From positions 4,340,001 through 4,404,000 of the forward strand of contig OZ252019.1 in the NCBI GenBank assembly GCA_965247435.1: a DNA stretch of 64,000 nt, in the 5' to 3' direction. This DNA is from Ilyomonas sp965247435. GTDB taxonomy: Bacteria; Bacteroidota; Bacteroidia; Chitinophagales; Chitinophagaceae. The position numbers were made by a program, and so were the translations under genes. Shown here one piece after another: positions 52,168-61,968 of this stretch (the first letter of the stretch is position 1; each line of letters opens with the position of its first letter). Below the pieces are notes generated by a model. It ran no database searches. It had not been told where the DNA came from and saw only the letters and a program-made list of their open reading frames with translations.

Positions 52168-53973
52168 ATGGAATTAACAGCAGAGCAACAGGCCATCATT
52201 AACTCAACCGGCAATATTAAAATCAATGCTGTTGCGGGTTCCGGCAAAACAACCACCATTATTGAGTATGCCGCTGCAAGACCAAAAGCCAGTACTATTC
52301 TTTACCTCGCTTTCAATAAATCGGTAAAGTTGGAAGCGGTTAAACGGTTTGCAGTTAGAGGACTTACTAATGTAGAAGTTGAAACGGCACATTCGCTTGC
52401 CTACCGGCATATTGTTTTTACAAACGGCTACCGTGTGAAAGCGCAGGGCTACAAAACGAATGAGATTGCAGAGCTGCTTAACCTGCAGGGCAACGGAGAA
52501 AAGCACGCCGAATATATAGTTGCCAACCACATTAATAAATTCATCGCCTACTTCTGCAACAGTGCTAAACAAAAGGTGCAGGAACTTAATTACCTCGACG
52601 TGGTGACAGACAGCAAAGCGAAAAAGTTTGTCACTGCTTTCTATCCTTATATCGAAAGCCAGACGCGGCTGCTGCTAAGTAAAATGGATAAAGGCGAAAT
52701 TGAAATAACGCACGACTTTTATTTAAAGAAATTCCAGCTATCTTATCCGCAATTGCAGTACGAGTATATCCTGTTTGATGAAGGACAGGATGCCTCCCCG
52801 GCAATGCTCGACATTTTTTTAAATCAAAAAGCTACGAAGGTAATTGTAGGCGACCTGCACCAGCAGATTTATGGCTGGCGGCACGCAGTAAATGCGCTTC
52901 AGAGTGCTGATTTTGCTACGTTCCGGCTTTCCACCAGCTTTCGCTTCAGCCAGGCTATTGCCAACCTTGCGGTGGATGTTCTTTCGTGGAAAAAATACAT
53001 TGACAGCGATCAGTCGATAACCATTACCGGCAAGGGCACCCATACAGCTACTGCCACCAAAGCAGTGCTCGCGCGCACCAACCTCGGGCTGCTGCTGAAA
53101 GCGATTGAATATATTACCGAAAAGAAGGGGATACAGCATATTTACTTCGAAGGCAACATTAACTCTTATACATACGCCGATGAAGGCGCCTCGCTGTACG
53201 ATGTGTTGAATCTTTATAACGGCAAACATCAACTGGTAAAAGACAAGCTGGTAATGGCGATGAAAGACATAGCCGAACTGGAAGACTATATAGAGCAGAC
53301 AGAAGAGGTACAGCTTGGCATGATGGTGGAAATTGTGAAGGAATACGGCAACGAGATTCCGGGTATTATTAAGTCGTTAAAAGATAAACATGTAAGCAAT
53401 GAAGACAAAGAAAAAGCGGAAATGGTGTTTTCTACGGTGCACCGCTGCAAAGGCATGGAGTACGATGCCGTACAACTGGTGAATGACTTTATTACCGAAG
53501 AAAGACTGAAAAAAGTAAAAGAAGAAAAAGAAACCGATATAGCCAAGCTGAATGAAGAAATCAACCTGCTGTATGTAGCCATCACGCGTACAAAAAACAG
53601 CCTTCATATTCCGGAGCCCCTGCTGCCAAAAGACTTTCCGGCTTCACCACATATTCACCTTATAAAAACAGAACGTAAGGAAGATACAATGGCAAAGCCA
53701 TCCGGCAAACAACCTTCCTTTACAAAACAACTTGCTAAAACGAAAGCTGCGGCCGCAAGAAAACAAACACCGGCAACTGCACGGAAGGAACACAAAGCCG
53801 CTTTTAATACATGGACAGACGAGCTTGATCAGGAACTGACCGAGTTGTATTGCAGGGGCGAAAGCATTGAGCAGATGGCCGCGCACGTAGGCCGCGCAGC
53901 AGGTGCAATTGCCATACGCATTAAAAAGCTGGACCTGGGAGAGCTGTATGGCTACCGCGATAATAACTATTAA
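52168..53973 (+). CDS. UvrD/Rep-like SF1 helicase with C-terminal DNA-binding extension
   Basis: A 601-residue SF1 helicase, smaller than UvrD. Walker A is AVAGSGKTTTI at 21-31; Walker B is ILFDEGQDASPAM (about 205); motif III VGDLHQQIYGWRHA; motif IV-like LSTSFRFSQAI; motif V FSTVHRCKGMEYDAVQL; motif VI NLLYVAITRTKNSLHI. The last 90 residues begin with a basic linker (TKQLAKTKAAAARKQTPATARKEHKA) and end in a small helical domain (AAFNTWTDELDQELTELYCRGESIEQMAAHVGRAAGAIAIRIKKLDL) that resembles a helix-turn-helix. It is likely a 3'-5' helicase in repair or replication restart. Confidence 0.88.
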   Translation: MELTAEQQAIINSTGNIKINAVAGSGKTTTIIEYAAARPKASTILYLAFNKSVKLEAVKRFAVRGLTNVEVETAHSLAYRHIVFTNGYRVKAQGYKTNEIAELLNLQGNGEKHAEYIVANHINKFIAYFCNSAKQKVQELNYLDVVTDSKAKKFVTAFYPYIESQTRLLLSKMDKGEIEITHDFYLKKFQLSYPQLQYEYILFDEGQDASPAMLDIFLNQKATKVIVGDLHQQIYGWRHAVNALQSADFATFRLSTSFRFSQAIANLAVDVLSWKKYIDSDQSITITGKGTHTATATKAVLARTNLGLLLKAIEYITEKKGIQHIYFEGNINSYTYADEGASLYDVLNLYNGKHQLVKDKLVMAMKDIAELEDYIEQTEEVQLGMMVEIVKEYGNEIPGIIKSLKDKHVSNEDKEKAEMVFSTVHRCKGMEYDAVQLVNDFITEERLKKVKEEKETDIAKLNEEINLLYVAITRTKNSLHIPEPLLPKDFPASPHIHLIKTERKEDTMAKPSGKQPSFTKQLAKTKAAAARKQTPATARKEHKAAFNTWTDELDQELTELYCRGESIEQMAAHVGRAAGAIAIRIKKLDLGELYGYRDNNY

Positions 53974-54062
53974 GCAAAAGAAGACATTGCCTGTTGCAGA
54001 AGGCAGCCGCCAATTACTGGCATTTGTATAGCTTTGTTCATCACACTATTATATATCCTTCC

Positions 54063-55403
54063 ATGAATATTCATCAACTGTTAGGGGCGCTCTTCCTGCC
54101 CCTTGTACTGCTGTGCAGCAGTTGCCATCCGCAAACAAAAAAGGTGGATATTGCCGCCGATGATACCGTACACTTTAAAGAGCGTTTTAACGGTCCTTCC
54201 AAAGCAACTTATAAAGCGGCTGTTGTAAACTTTGCTACCGGCAACTGGTACCTGGCAGATGCTGTTGTTGCCAGTGAAGACAACACCTCAGCGGTGCGCA
54301 TCCGCAACAGTGGCAAGCTAAGTATGCAGTTTGATGTAAATAGCGCGCAAACTGTTTTTGTAGGCTACTGTGTTTATAAAAACGATCCCCCTTCAGCATG
54401 GCAGCTATGGATGTCGGCAGATGGTGGTAATAGTTATAAGCAGGTTGGTTCGTCCGTTACTGCAAATAGCAATTCGGTGCAGAAAACTGCTTTTACCATC
54501 AACCAAAACGGCGCGGTACGCTTTGAAATAAGAAAGACCGGCGGCGGAAAAAACCGGCTGCTGATTACGTCTGTTGCGATTGTTACAGGCAGCGCTGTAG
54601 CAACAGCGCTGCCTGCTCCTTCGCCCACATCAGTCGCGCCGGCAGCGGGCGATAACAGCAATTTATTATTAGGCAACCCCACTAATGCGGCGCACAGCAC
54701 AGACAGTGCGGAGAATTATCTTGTAGATCATGGCTACTACATAGAAAGCTACAGCAAAAGCCGGTGCATACCCAACTGGGTAAGCTGGCATATCGGCGCG
54801 GCAGACCTGGGCAGTGTGGACCGGCTGAACAACTTCAGGCCGGATAGAAGTCTGCCCGGCGGCTGGTACGAGGCAGATTATTTTAGCTACAAAGGTTCCG
54901 GCTTCGACAAAGGCCACAACTGCCCGTCGGGCGACCGTACGGCTTCTGCCAATGCCAACGGGGCTACTTTTTTTATGGATAATATTATTCCACAGGCGCC
55001 TAATAACAACGAGCGCACCTGGGAACACCTGGAAAGCTATTGCAGAGACGAGGTAAAAAAAGGAAACGAAGTGTATGTGATGATGGGCAGTTACGGGAGT
55101 GGCGGTACCGGCAGCGAAGGCTATGCAACCAGCCTCGACAACGGCCGGATAACGGTGCCCGCGCGCATCTGGAAAGTAGTAGTTATTATTCCCGATGGCA
55201 ACAACGATCTCAACCGCATTAACAGCAACAGCCGCGTTATAGCGATTGATACGCCCAACGACAACAGTATTTCGCCCAACTGGATGAATTATGTAACCAC
55301 TATAGCGGCTATTGAAAAAGCGACGGGCACCCATTTGCTGTCTGCGTTGCCGGATATGCTGGAAACAACATTGAAGAGTAAAAAGTTTGCCGGTGGTAAT
55401 TAA
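54063..55403 (+). CDS. lipoprotein DNA/RNA non-specific endonuclease
   Basis: A 446-residue lipoprotein nuclease. The leader ends in LLCSSC, a lipobox, so it should be anchored to a membrane. A middle beta-sandwich-like domain (about 45-180, FKERFNGPSKATYKAAVVNF, TVFVGYCVYKNDPPSAWQLW) precedes a NucA/NUC1-type nuclease domain (about 215-440). The catalytic His is H285 in SGFDKGHNCPSGDRTAS, with the metal-binding Asn in MDNIIPQAPNNNERTW. It degrades DNA and RNA outside the cell. The frame opens at 53994; ATG 54063 gives the proper leader. It lies about 90 bases after the helicase gene. Confidence 0.92.
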   Translation: MNIHQLLGALFLPLVLLCSSCHPQTKKVDIAADDTVHFKERFNGPSKATYKAAVVNFATGNWYLADAVVASEDNTSAVRIRNSGKLSMQFDVNSAQTVFVGYCVYKNDPPSAWQLWMSADGGNSYKQVGSSVTANSNSVQKTAFTINQNGAVRFEIRKTGGGKNRLLITSVAIVTGSAVATALPAPSPTSVAPAAGDNSNLLLGNPTNAAHSTDSAENYLVDHGYYIESYSKSRCIPNWVSWHIGAADLGSVDRLNNFRPDRSLPGGWYEADYFSYKGSGFDKGHNCPSGDRTASANANGATFFMDNIIPQAPNNNERTWEHLESYCRDEVKKGNEVYVMMGSYGSGGTGSEGYATSLDNGRITVPARIWKVVVIIPDGNNDLNRINSNSRVIAIDTPNDNSISPNWMNYVTTIAAIEKATGTHLLSALPDMLETTLKSKKFAGGN

Positions 55404-55601
55404 GTACACTGTTACTTAAATTATTTCAGGTTTTCGGCGGGTGGGGACACCCGCTAAACGCTCTCTAAAGGATGGCGTCGCAACATCAGGACTATACCGG
55501 AATATATAAACAAACTTAAGCCACCGTGTACCAAGCAGTTTGCTTCATAAGAAAAAACTGACTATTGAATAAAGATATTTTAGCGTGTAAACGTCAGCAC
55601 A

Positions 55602-56939
55602 TTATTTATTGTTTTCCATCTTGGCAAGCAAGTCAGTGGCTTTCAGGTATCCGTCTGCAATAGCATCGCCCATGCCATAATTAAAATTGATCTGGCTGGC
55701 GCGCCCAACGGTTAGTAAGCCGCTGAATCCTTTTATAAAAGCGCTGACGGTTGCTTTTGTTTTTTGAAAACCCACTTCCGGAATTTCGTATGCATTTTTC
55801 AGCCGGCTGATTTCGGTATCTTTTACGGTAATAGTTACATTACCCGAAAACACAGTCAGGTCTTCCCGGGCAATGGCGGCAATTTTTTCATCACTTAAGG
55901 TCCACAGGCCTTCCCCTTCCGATGTCCAGTATTCCAGCATCACCACCTCATTGCCCGGTATATTTCTAAACCTGTTGAAATTGGTAATCCGTGCCGCGCG
56001 CAATTGCCTGCTGTACAGATAAACAGTGTTATCCTGCATGATATCGCAGTGCTCCAGTAAGAGGAAAACAAGAATGAGCGAACGGAATTTAATGTGGCCG
56101 ACAGCCGCGGTAACAGCAGCCGGCGCAGGGGGAAGCATACGGAGAAGTATGGTTTCCGGTATCGTAGCAACCACATAATCATATTGCGCTACCGTTTCGT
56201 CTTCGAGCTGGATACCGGTTATCCTGCTGCCTGCTGTAACAAGCTTTTTGATGTGGGCAGCGAAAAAAAACCGGCCGCCATTAGCTTCAATCCCTTGCTG
56301 CATTTTCTCCCACAGCATACTAAGGCCTTCTTCGGGATAATAGGACACTTTATAAGTAACCGCATTCTTTTTGGTAAACATATTCCGCACTTTTTTAAGA
56401 ATGCTGTTTCCTTTAAACCCGATCAGGTTTTTTAAAAATACCGCGTCTATTTCTTTACACGGCATGCCCCACAATTTCTCTGTGTACTCCTTAAAAAATT
56501 TATGGTAAATAAACCGGCCGAAGGTCTGCTTTACAAAAGACGCTACATCCTGCGGCTCTTTCCTGCCCTTTCTTTTTTTGGTAGCGAGCGATATAAAGGC
56601 TTTGCAGCATTCAAGCACACCCATATTTTTAATAATGTTTACTCCATCTGGCGGGTAATTATAAAAGCTGCCGCTGAGGTATATCCGGGTAAGCCGCTCG
56701 TAGTGATGCATCTGCACCGCATCAAAAATTTCCTGCATAAACACTTTCGCCTGCGGGTTCATATTCTCGCCAAGGAAATGCGGCCCCAACTCTATACGCG
56801 CATTCCAGCGCCATACGCTTTTTGCAAGGCCGCCTACTGTTTCGTCCTTCTCGTACACATGCACTGCCACGCCTTTTTTTGCCAGCTCGCAGGCCATTGC
56901 CAGGCCGGTTGGCCCGGCGCCTATAATTGCCACTTTCAT
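55602..56939 (-). CDS. FAD-dependent oxidoreductase, UDP-galactopyranose-mutase-like
   Basis: A 445-residue flavoprotein. The FAD motif is VAIIGAGPTGLAMACELAKKG (GxGxxG at 7-12) followed by VYEKDETVGGLAKSVWRWNARIELGPHFLG, where the segment GGLAKS is typical of the UDP-galactopyranose mutase/protoporphyrinogen oxidase fold. The C-terminus (FSGLLTVGRASQINFNYGMGDAIADGYLKA) closes the FAD site. In this context it probably acts on a nucleotide sugar. It is divergent from the polysaccharide operon starting at 57431, which includes a second flavoprotein of the same fold. Confidence 0.85.
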   Translation of the reverse strand: MKVAIIGAGPTGLAMACELAKKGVAVHVYEKDETVGGLAKSVWRWNARIELGPHFLGENMNPQAKVFMQEIFDAVQMHHYERLTRIYLSGSFYNYPPDGVNIIKNMGVLECCKAFISLATKKRKGRKEPQDVASFVKQTFGRFIYHKFFKEYTEKLWGMPCKEIDAVFLKNLIGFKGNSILKKVRNMFTKKNAVTYKVSYYPEEGLSMLWEKMQQGIEANGGRFFFAAHIKKLVTAGSRITGIQLEDETVAQYDYVVATIPETILLRMLPPAPAAVTAAVGHIKFRSLILVFLLLEHCDIMQDNTVYLYSRQLRAARITNFNRFRNIPGNEVVMLEYWTSEGEGLWTLSDEKIAAIAREDLTVFSGNVTITVKDTEISRLKNAYEIPEVGFQKTKATVSAFIKGFSGLLTVGRASQINFNYGMGDAIADGYLKATDLLAKMENNK

Positions 56940-57430
56940 TGCAGGTAACGGGTTAAAATTGTTTGTTGTTTAATGCTTACTTACTACTGTTCTTTTTTTC
57001 AAAAACAGGAACGGAAAAGCGGCAGGAAAATGATGTACCCTACGTTTCCCCGTGTGCCCTAATGTGGCTTTTGTACTACTGTACATTCATCAGTAATTAT
57101 ACTTAAACAAGCAGACAATTATAGGGATTTAAGCCTGCTTAATTTTGACCATTTACTTATACCAGGGTTGCGACTGTTCTGTCCGGAAATAATCTTTACC
57201 AATACACCCGATACAACCTGCGACGGCGCAACTTTGTTTAGCATGCAGTGCCGCTTTAAACAGATCTTTTATCAATGTGTTTTCCTATTCCAAAAATTTG
57301 TTAAATTTAAAAATTATTTCGGTTCTGTTTAAGAATAGCAGGCGCTCCATTATTATGGAGGCTGTCAGGCTTTTTATACTACTGTTTACACCGGTCATTA
57401 ACCTCTTAACAACAAGTCAACTACCACAAC
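56940..57430. other. divergent intergenic region of the polysaccharide cluster
   Basis: This 491-base AT-rich stretch separates the leftward flavoprotein from the rightward operon and should contain both promoters. A CAACTTTG element (57229-57236) approaches the -7 consensus. No repeat or RNA was recognised; a frame at 57277-57522 overlaps the epimerase start and looks spurious. Confidence 0.5.
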
Positions 57431-58453
57431 ATGCGCGTACCGCTGCTTACTGCTCCCAAAACAATATTAATCACCGGTGGCGCCGGTTTTATAGGAAGCT
57501 ATCTTGTAAAAAAGTTGCTTAGGAGCGGCAATGTTATCCATGTGCTGGATAATTTATCAACCGGTTCGCTGCACAACTTACCGGAGCACCAAAACCTGTT
57601 TTTCCACCAGGGCTCCATATTGGATGAATCTGTATTGAAGTCGCTTCAAAAAGTAAAGTTCGATCTTATCTTCCACCTGGCCAGCATTGTAGGTATGCGG
57701 CTCGCTACCAGGTACCAGCAACTGGTATATGATACAGCCACCATTGGAACGCTGAATGTACTAAACACCTGGAGAGAAGCGCCGGTTGTTTTGTTTTCTT
57801 CCTCTGCGGTGTATGGTATGGATAATACATGGGCGGTTAAAGAAGATCTGCCTATTGCCTTTGACCAGTTGCTGAACTATGACGGCGGGAAATTGGGCTA
57901 CGCCTGCGGCAAATGGGAAATGGAGCAGATTGGACTAAGAGCATCGAAGCAAGGAAGAAGAGTACTGATAGTACGCCCTTTTAATGTGATTGGTAAAAGA
58001 CAGGTGGGCACGTATGGCATGGTGGTTCCTACATTTATCAACCAGGCATTGCAGGGCATGCCGTTAACTATTTACGACGATGGTTTACAGGTACGCTCCT
58101 TTAGCTGTGTAAAAATGTTTACAGACTGCTTACTTAAACTAACCGCGGCAGCGGATGTATGGCAGGCAGGCGGTAATATCGTAAACATCGGCTCGCGAAA
58201 CGGCTATTCTATTAACGACCTGGCGCGCATTGTTGTAGAGGCAACGAAATCTCATTCGCCGGTTAAATATCACCTGTACCAGGACTTCTTTGAAAATCAT
58301 AAAGACGTAATCTACCGTGTGCCCGATACTACCTACGGAGAACAGTTTTATGGTACAATGGAATGGCCCACCTTAACAGACATGGTGCAGGATATTCTTC
58401 AGTCAGCGATGGCACAGGGCGCAAAGCAGGTAAACCCCGATTATGTTATTTGA
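57431..58453 (+). CDS. NAD-dependent sugar epimerase/dehydratase
   Basis: A 340-residue extended short-chain dehydrogenase for nucleotide sugars. The NAD motif is ILITGGAGFIGSYLVKKL (GGAGFIG at 16-22), the active-site Ser lies in VLFSSSAVYG and the YxxxK pair in GYACGKWEMEQIGLRASK. It probably interconverts or dehydrates UDP- or GDP-sugars for surface polysaccharide. It heads the operon; the next gene starts 17 bases later. Confidence 0.9.
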   Translation: MRVPLLTAPKTILITGGAGFIGSYLVKKLLRSGNVIHVLDNLSTGSLHNLPEHQNLFFHQGSILDESVLKSLQKVKFDLIFHLASIVGMRLATRYQQLVYDTATIGTLNVLNTWREAPVVLFSSSAVYGMDNTWAVKEDLPIAFDQLLNYDGGKLGYACGKWEMEQIGLRASKQGRRVLIVRPFNVIGKRQVGTYGMVVPTFINQALQGMPLTIYDDGLQVRSFSCVKMFTDCLLKLTAAADVWQAGGNIVNIGSRNGYSINDLARIVVEATKSHSPVKYHLYQDFFENHKDVIYRVPDTTYGEQFYGTMEWPTLTDMVQDILQSAMAQGAKQVNPDYVI

Positions 58454-58470
58454 TTATTTTACAATACAGC

Positions 58471-59811
58471 ATGCATACTGAATTTCTTGTTTTAGGCGCC
58501 GGCGTAACAGGGCTGGCAGCCGCTGTAGAGTTGGGAGAAGCGGCCATTATTCTTGAGAAAGAAAAAGGGCCGGGCGGGTTGGTTCGCTCACAATGTTTTA
58601 ATGGAAATTACTGGTTTGATCAGGTGCTGCATCTTCTCCACTTTAAGGATGCGGCCGTACAGGCGCGCATAACCGCTATGCTTGGCGAAGTGCTGGCACC
58701 CTGCCCGCCCGTTGCCTGGATTGAATGTAAGGAAGGCGTTGCGCTGTATCCTTTCCAGTTAAACATCGGCGCGCTAAACGAAGCGGCGCGTAACCGCTGC
58801 ATCACCGACTATGCAAAAGCCTGTTTTCAAAACAACGACTTACAAAAAGCGGTAAACTACAGGGAATTTTTAACGGCTACTTTTGGCGATGCCATGTGCG
58901 AGCTGTTCTATTTTCCGTACAACGAAAAGCTGTATAAATACCCGCTGAACAGCATTGCAGCCGATGAGATGTTATGGAACATTCACCGCCCGTCTTTTGA
59001 AGAAATATTGCAGGGCGCCTTCAGGCCGAATGTACTGCGCACTACGTACAACTCCAATGCGTTTTATCCAAGGCCCCCGAAAAATGCGCCGCTGAGAGGC
59101 ATGGAAATTTTATCCGAAGCGTTGGCCCAAAGAACAAACCATCTGCAATTAAACACAACCGTTACCCGCATTGACCCATCTGCTAAAACGGTATGGGTGG
59201 TAAGCGGCGGCGAACAAAAGAAATATGTTTACAGCCATGCGTGTTTATCCACGTTACCGCTGCCACAACTAATGAAGTTATGTGCCGGCGTATCCGCTCC
59301 TTTACTACAGGAACTGGAGTTGCTGGAATACACCAAAGTATTTTCAATAGCGCTTTGCATTAAAGGCCCGCGGCCTGTTGGTACCGGCCACTGGCGCTAT
59401 TATACCGACCCGGCGCTGCCTTTTACGAGGCTCATATTTATGACGGAATTTGATGCCGATAATGCGCCGCCGGATGGCTGGGGAGTGCTTGCCGAAATAA
59501 CCTGGAGCAGCCGCGTGCCGGAGCCGGAGGAAGAAGTGCTGACAGAGGAAGTGGTAGGTGCACTAAAAAAATTATCGCTGTTAGATGCGTATAGCACCGT
59601 TATCAGCACGCACCTGTGGAAAGCCGACCCGGCGTATGTTGTGTTTACCTTTGATACACAAAGAATTATCAATAACTGCTTTGCGTTTTTGCAGCACTAT
59701 GGCATCACTTCTTTGGGCCGCTATGGCCGGTGGGAGTATTCTTCCATGTACCAGAATATAAAGGCAGGTTTTGACTGGGCGAAAAAAGTCACCTCAAAAG
59801 CTGTTGTATGA
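58471..59811 (+). CDS. FAD-dependent oxidoreductase, UDP-galactopyranose-mutase-like
   Basis: A 446-residue flavoprotein of the same fold as that at 55602-56939 but clearly different in sequence. The FAD motif is EFLVLGAGVTGLAAAVELG followed by LEKEKGPGGLVRSQCFNGNYWFDQVLHLLHF. Late segments YGITSLGRYGRWEYSSMYQNIKAGFDWAKK close the site; the family arginines in RWEYSSM fit a mutase-like pocket. The start is ATG 58471; a longer frame from 58363 overlaps the epimerase and is rejected. The stop overlaps the next ATG by four bases. Confidence 0.85.
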   Translation: MHTEFLVLGAGVTGLAAAVELGEAAIILEKEKGPGGLVRSQCFNGNYWFDQVLHLLHFKDAAVQARITAMLGEVLAPCPPVAWIECKEGVALYPFQLNIGALNEAARNRCITDYAKACFQNNDLQKAVNYREFLTATFGDAMCELFYFPYNEKLYKYPLNSIAADEMLWNIHRPSFEEILQGAFRPNVLRTTYNSNAFYPRPPKNAPLRGMEILSEALAQRTNHLQLNTTVTRIDPSAKTVWVVSGGEQKKYVYSHACLSTLPLPQLMKLCAGVSAPLLQELELLEYTKVFSIALCIKGPRPVGTGHWRYYTDPALPFTRLIFMTEFDADNAPPDGWGVLAEITWSSRVPEPEEEVLTEEVVGALKKLSLLDAYSTVISTHLWKADPAYVVFTFDTQRIINNCFAFLQHYGITSLGRYGRWEYSSMYQNIKAGFDWAKKVTSKAVV

Positions 59812-60821
59812 TTTATCCGATTCTTTTTTTTCTCGCTGCGCTTATATTCGGCGTTTGCCTTACCTGGATGGTGCGGTACTACGCGCTTAAAAACAATATC
59901 GTTAACAAACCCAACCCCATCGTTCCGCAGCATGTAAAGCCGATCGCTTATTTAGGCGGCGTAGGCATTATGGCCGGCGGCATTATTGTAATCATCTGCG
60001 TATCGCAATTCCCGGTAATGTTCGGCCACCTGCACAAGCCTTTTTCGCCGGTGGTGCCGCTTATCATTGGCGCTGTCGGGTACCTGGCCTGGGGTGTGTA
60101 CGACGACCTGACACAGCTAAAGCCCCTGCCGAAGTTTTTGGGGCAACTGGCGCTGGCGGTCCTGTGTGCAGGCTTAGGCCTGCACACCTCTTTGTTCAAC
60201 CTGTTGCCGGCAGACTTCCTGTTTTCCGTATTCTGGATTTTGCTGGTGGTAAATGCGGTAAACTTTACGGATGTATGCGACGGCCTCGTTGGTACGATAT
60301 GCGTTATCACGTTTTTTATCATTGGCGCCCTGGTGCCGCACCTGCGAATATTCTGCTTCCTGATCTCCGGCGCCACCATGGGATTCTTATTTTTCAATTT
60401 GCCCAGGGCTTCCATTTTTTTGGGCGATGCCGGCTCGCACCTGCTTGGCTTTTTATTAGCAGCAATTGGTATTTTCGGTTGCCAAGATGCGGCCATAACC
60501 AACGATTCGATATGGCTGTTACTGGTAACAAGTGTTCCCCTCTTTGAGCTGGTGTTTATTACTTCGATAAGAATTTATAAAGGCAAGCCGTGGTGGAAAG
60601 GCAGCCCCGATCATTTTTCGCTCCGCCTGCAGAAAGGCGGCTTTACCAGGATGCAGGTGAATATTTTTGCAGGCGCATTAAGCGCAATGGCTGTAAGTGT
60701 AGCTTGCTTATTTTCTGCTTTTGCCGGCTGGCTACAGCTAATGTCGCTGTTGATCATCGTAACCTTATATGCCGTTGCCTGGAAGCTGCTGCTGAAGTGG
60801 GACGTAGAACAGGCAGCCTGA
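59808..60821 (+). CDS. undecaprenyl-phosphate sugar-1-phosphate transferase (WecA/MraY family)
   Basis: A 337-residue polytopic membrane enzyme that puts the first sugar phosphate on undecaprenyl phosphate. Visible motifs are YDDLTQLKPLPKFLGQL, NAVNFTDVCDGLVGT (the NxxxxxDGxxG loop), FLGDAGSHLLGF, and the cytoplasmic SPDHFSLRLQKGGF with the histidine loop. It starts glycan assembly at the inner membrane. It is coupled to the flavoprotein (ATGA) and 44 bases ahead of the deacetylase. Confidence 0.9.
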   Translation: MIYPILFFLAALIFGVCLTWMVRYYALKNNIVNKPNPIVPQHVKPIAYLGGVGIMAGGIIVIICVSQFPVMFGHLHKPFSPVVPLIIGAVGYLAWGVYDDLTQLKPLPKFLGQLALAVLCAGLGLHTSLFNLLPADFLFSVFWILLVVNAVNFTDVCDGLVGTICVITFFIIGALVPHLRIFCFLISGATMGFLFFNLPRASIFLGDAGSHLLGFLLAAIGIFGCQDAAITNDSIWLLLVTSVPLFELVFITSIRIYKGKPWWKGSPDHFSLRLQKGGFTRMQVNIFAGALSAMAVSVACLFSAFAGWLQLMSLLIIVTLYAVAWKLLLKWDVEQAA

Positions 60822-60865
60822 TGGCGCGGCACAGTCCTGCCACATAAAAACGAAGAAGCACTTGT

Positions 60866-61699
60866 ATGATGGAATTTTGTTTTACCGTAGATTGGGAAGA
60901 CTGGTATCACGGGCTTGGTGTGCCGGCAAACGAATGGAGCCGCCTGGAGCAGCGAATAAAAATCGGGCACTACCAGTTATTAACGCTCCTCTCGAAGCAT
61001 AAAATAAAAGCGACTTATTTTTTATTGGGCAGGATGATGGAGGAGTTTCCGGAGCTGGTAGGGGAAATAAAAGCGGAAGGTCATGAATTAGCCTGCCATA
61101 CCTATTCACATCCTTTTCTTGCCGATATTTCCCCGGATACATTCAGAGCGGAAATACAAAAATGCAAGGAACTGATTACGCCGTACGGAGAAAACTATGC
61201 AGGCTTCCGCGCGCCTTATTTTTCCATTAAACAAAACAATTTATGGGCGCTGGATATTTTAAAAGAAGAAGGCTTTCGCTATGACTCCAGTATATTTTCG
61301 GGCAATACATTCCGGGCCGGCATTCCCCGTTTTAAAAAAGAAATTCACAGGTTGCCCAATGGATTGCTCGAATTTCCAATCAGCAATTTTACAATTACCA
61401 CTTTAGACTTTGGAATTGGCGGCGCTTATTTCCGCACGCTTCCCTATGCTTATTTTAAGCGTCGGCTGCAACGCTTATTGAAGGAACGTCCCGGCCTTTT
61501 TTATTTTCATCCATGGGAGCTGGATGCCCAGCAGCCGTATATAAAAGGGCTTGCCCACCGCGCGGTGCACTCGCACTACCACAACCTGCACAAAACCCAA
61601 CGCAAGCTGGAGCGGCTGTTTGCAGATTTTGAATTTGTACCGCTGCTGAAAATCTTAGAAAATACAAGCGCTGCAGAAAATAGCAGCCGGGCCATTTAA
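60866..61699 (+). CDS. polysaccharide deacetylase (NodB domain)
   Basis: A 277-residue NodB-type deacetylase. Metal and catalytic residues lie in FTVDWEDWYHG (D9, D12) and HELACHTYSHPFL (HxxxxSH), and GFRAPYFS carries the conserved Arg. The C-terminal HPWELDAQQPYIKGLAHRAVHS resembles the DUF3473 segment of deacetylases from exosortase and exopolysaccharide loci. It removes N-acetyl groups from a polysaccharide or lipid-linked sugar. Last gene of the operon. Confidence 0.9.
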   Translation: MMEFCFTVDWEDWYHGLGVPANEWSRLEQRIKIGHYQLLTLLSKHKIKATYFLLGRMMEEFPELVGEIKAEGHELACHTYSHPFLADISPDTFRAEIQKCKELITPYGENYAGFRAPYFSIKQNNLWALDILKEEGFRYDSSIFSGNTFRAGIPRFKKEIHRLPNGLLEFPISNFTITTLDFGIGGAYFRTLPYAYFKRRLQRLLKERPGLFYFHPWELDAQQPYIKGLAHRAVHSHYHNLHKTQRKLERLFADFEFVPLLKILENTSAAENSSRAI

Positions 61700-61968
61700 A
61701 CTGCTGCTTACATACAACCGTTAGGTGCAAGCGTAGCAGACGACACAACAGACATCAAGACGACAGAAAAACAGTTGACAAAATGCCAACGCTACGCAAA
61801 ATTAAAAGAGGTGTTTTGCCAACCCACTGCCCGACACAAAAACACCACATTTAATTTTGCCCAACTGCACCCAAGACTTACAGTAAAAACTGCAAAAGCA
61901 ATTATTTTGCTAACAAACATTGCGACAACGGTTTATCGAACCTGAAAGTACGCTTAGGAACTTAAACT
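61700..61968. other. probable junction of an acquired AT-rich segment
   Basis: Base composition changes from GC-rich to AT-rich here. The bases accgttaggtgcaagcgtag and the following cagacgacacaacagac look like the non-coding linkers that border mobile segments in Bacteroidota, but I cannot identify an element. No gene recognised. Confidence 0.4.

Noticed and set aside
57277..57522. 81-codon frame before the epimerase
   Set aside because: It overlaps the epimerase start in another frame, and the codons in the overlap are used by the epimerase's NAD motif.
61700..61800. integron attC-like sequence (accgttaggtgcaag)
   Set aside because: Only one side resembles a core site; no matching partner or integrase is visible in the window.
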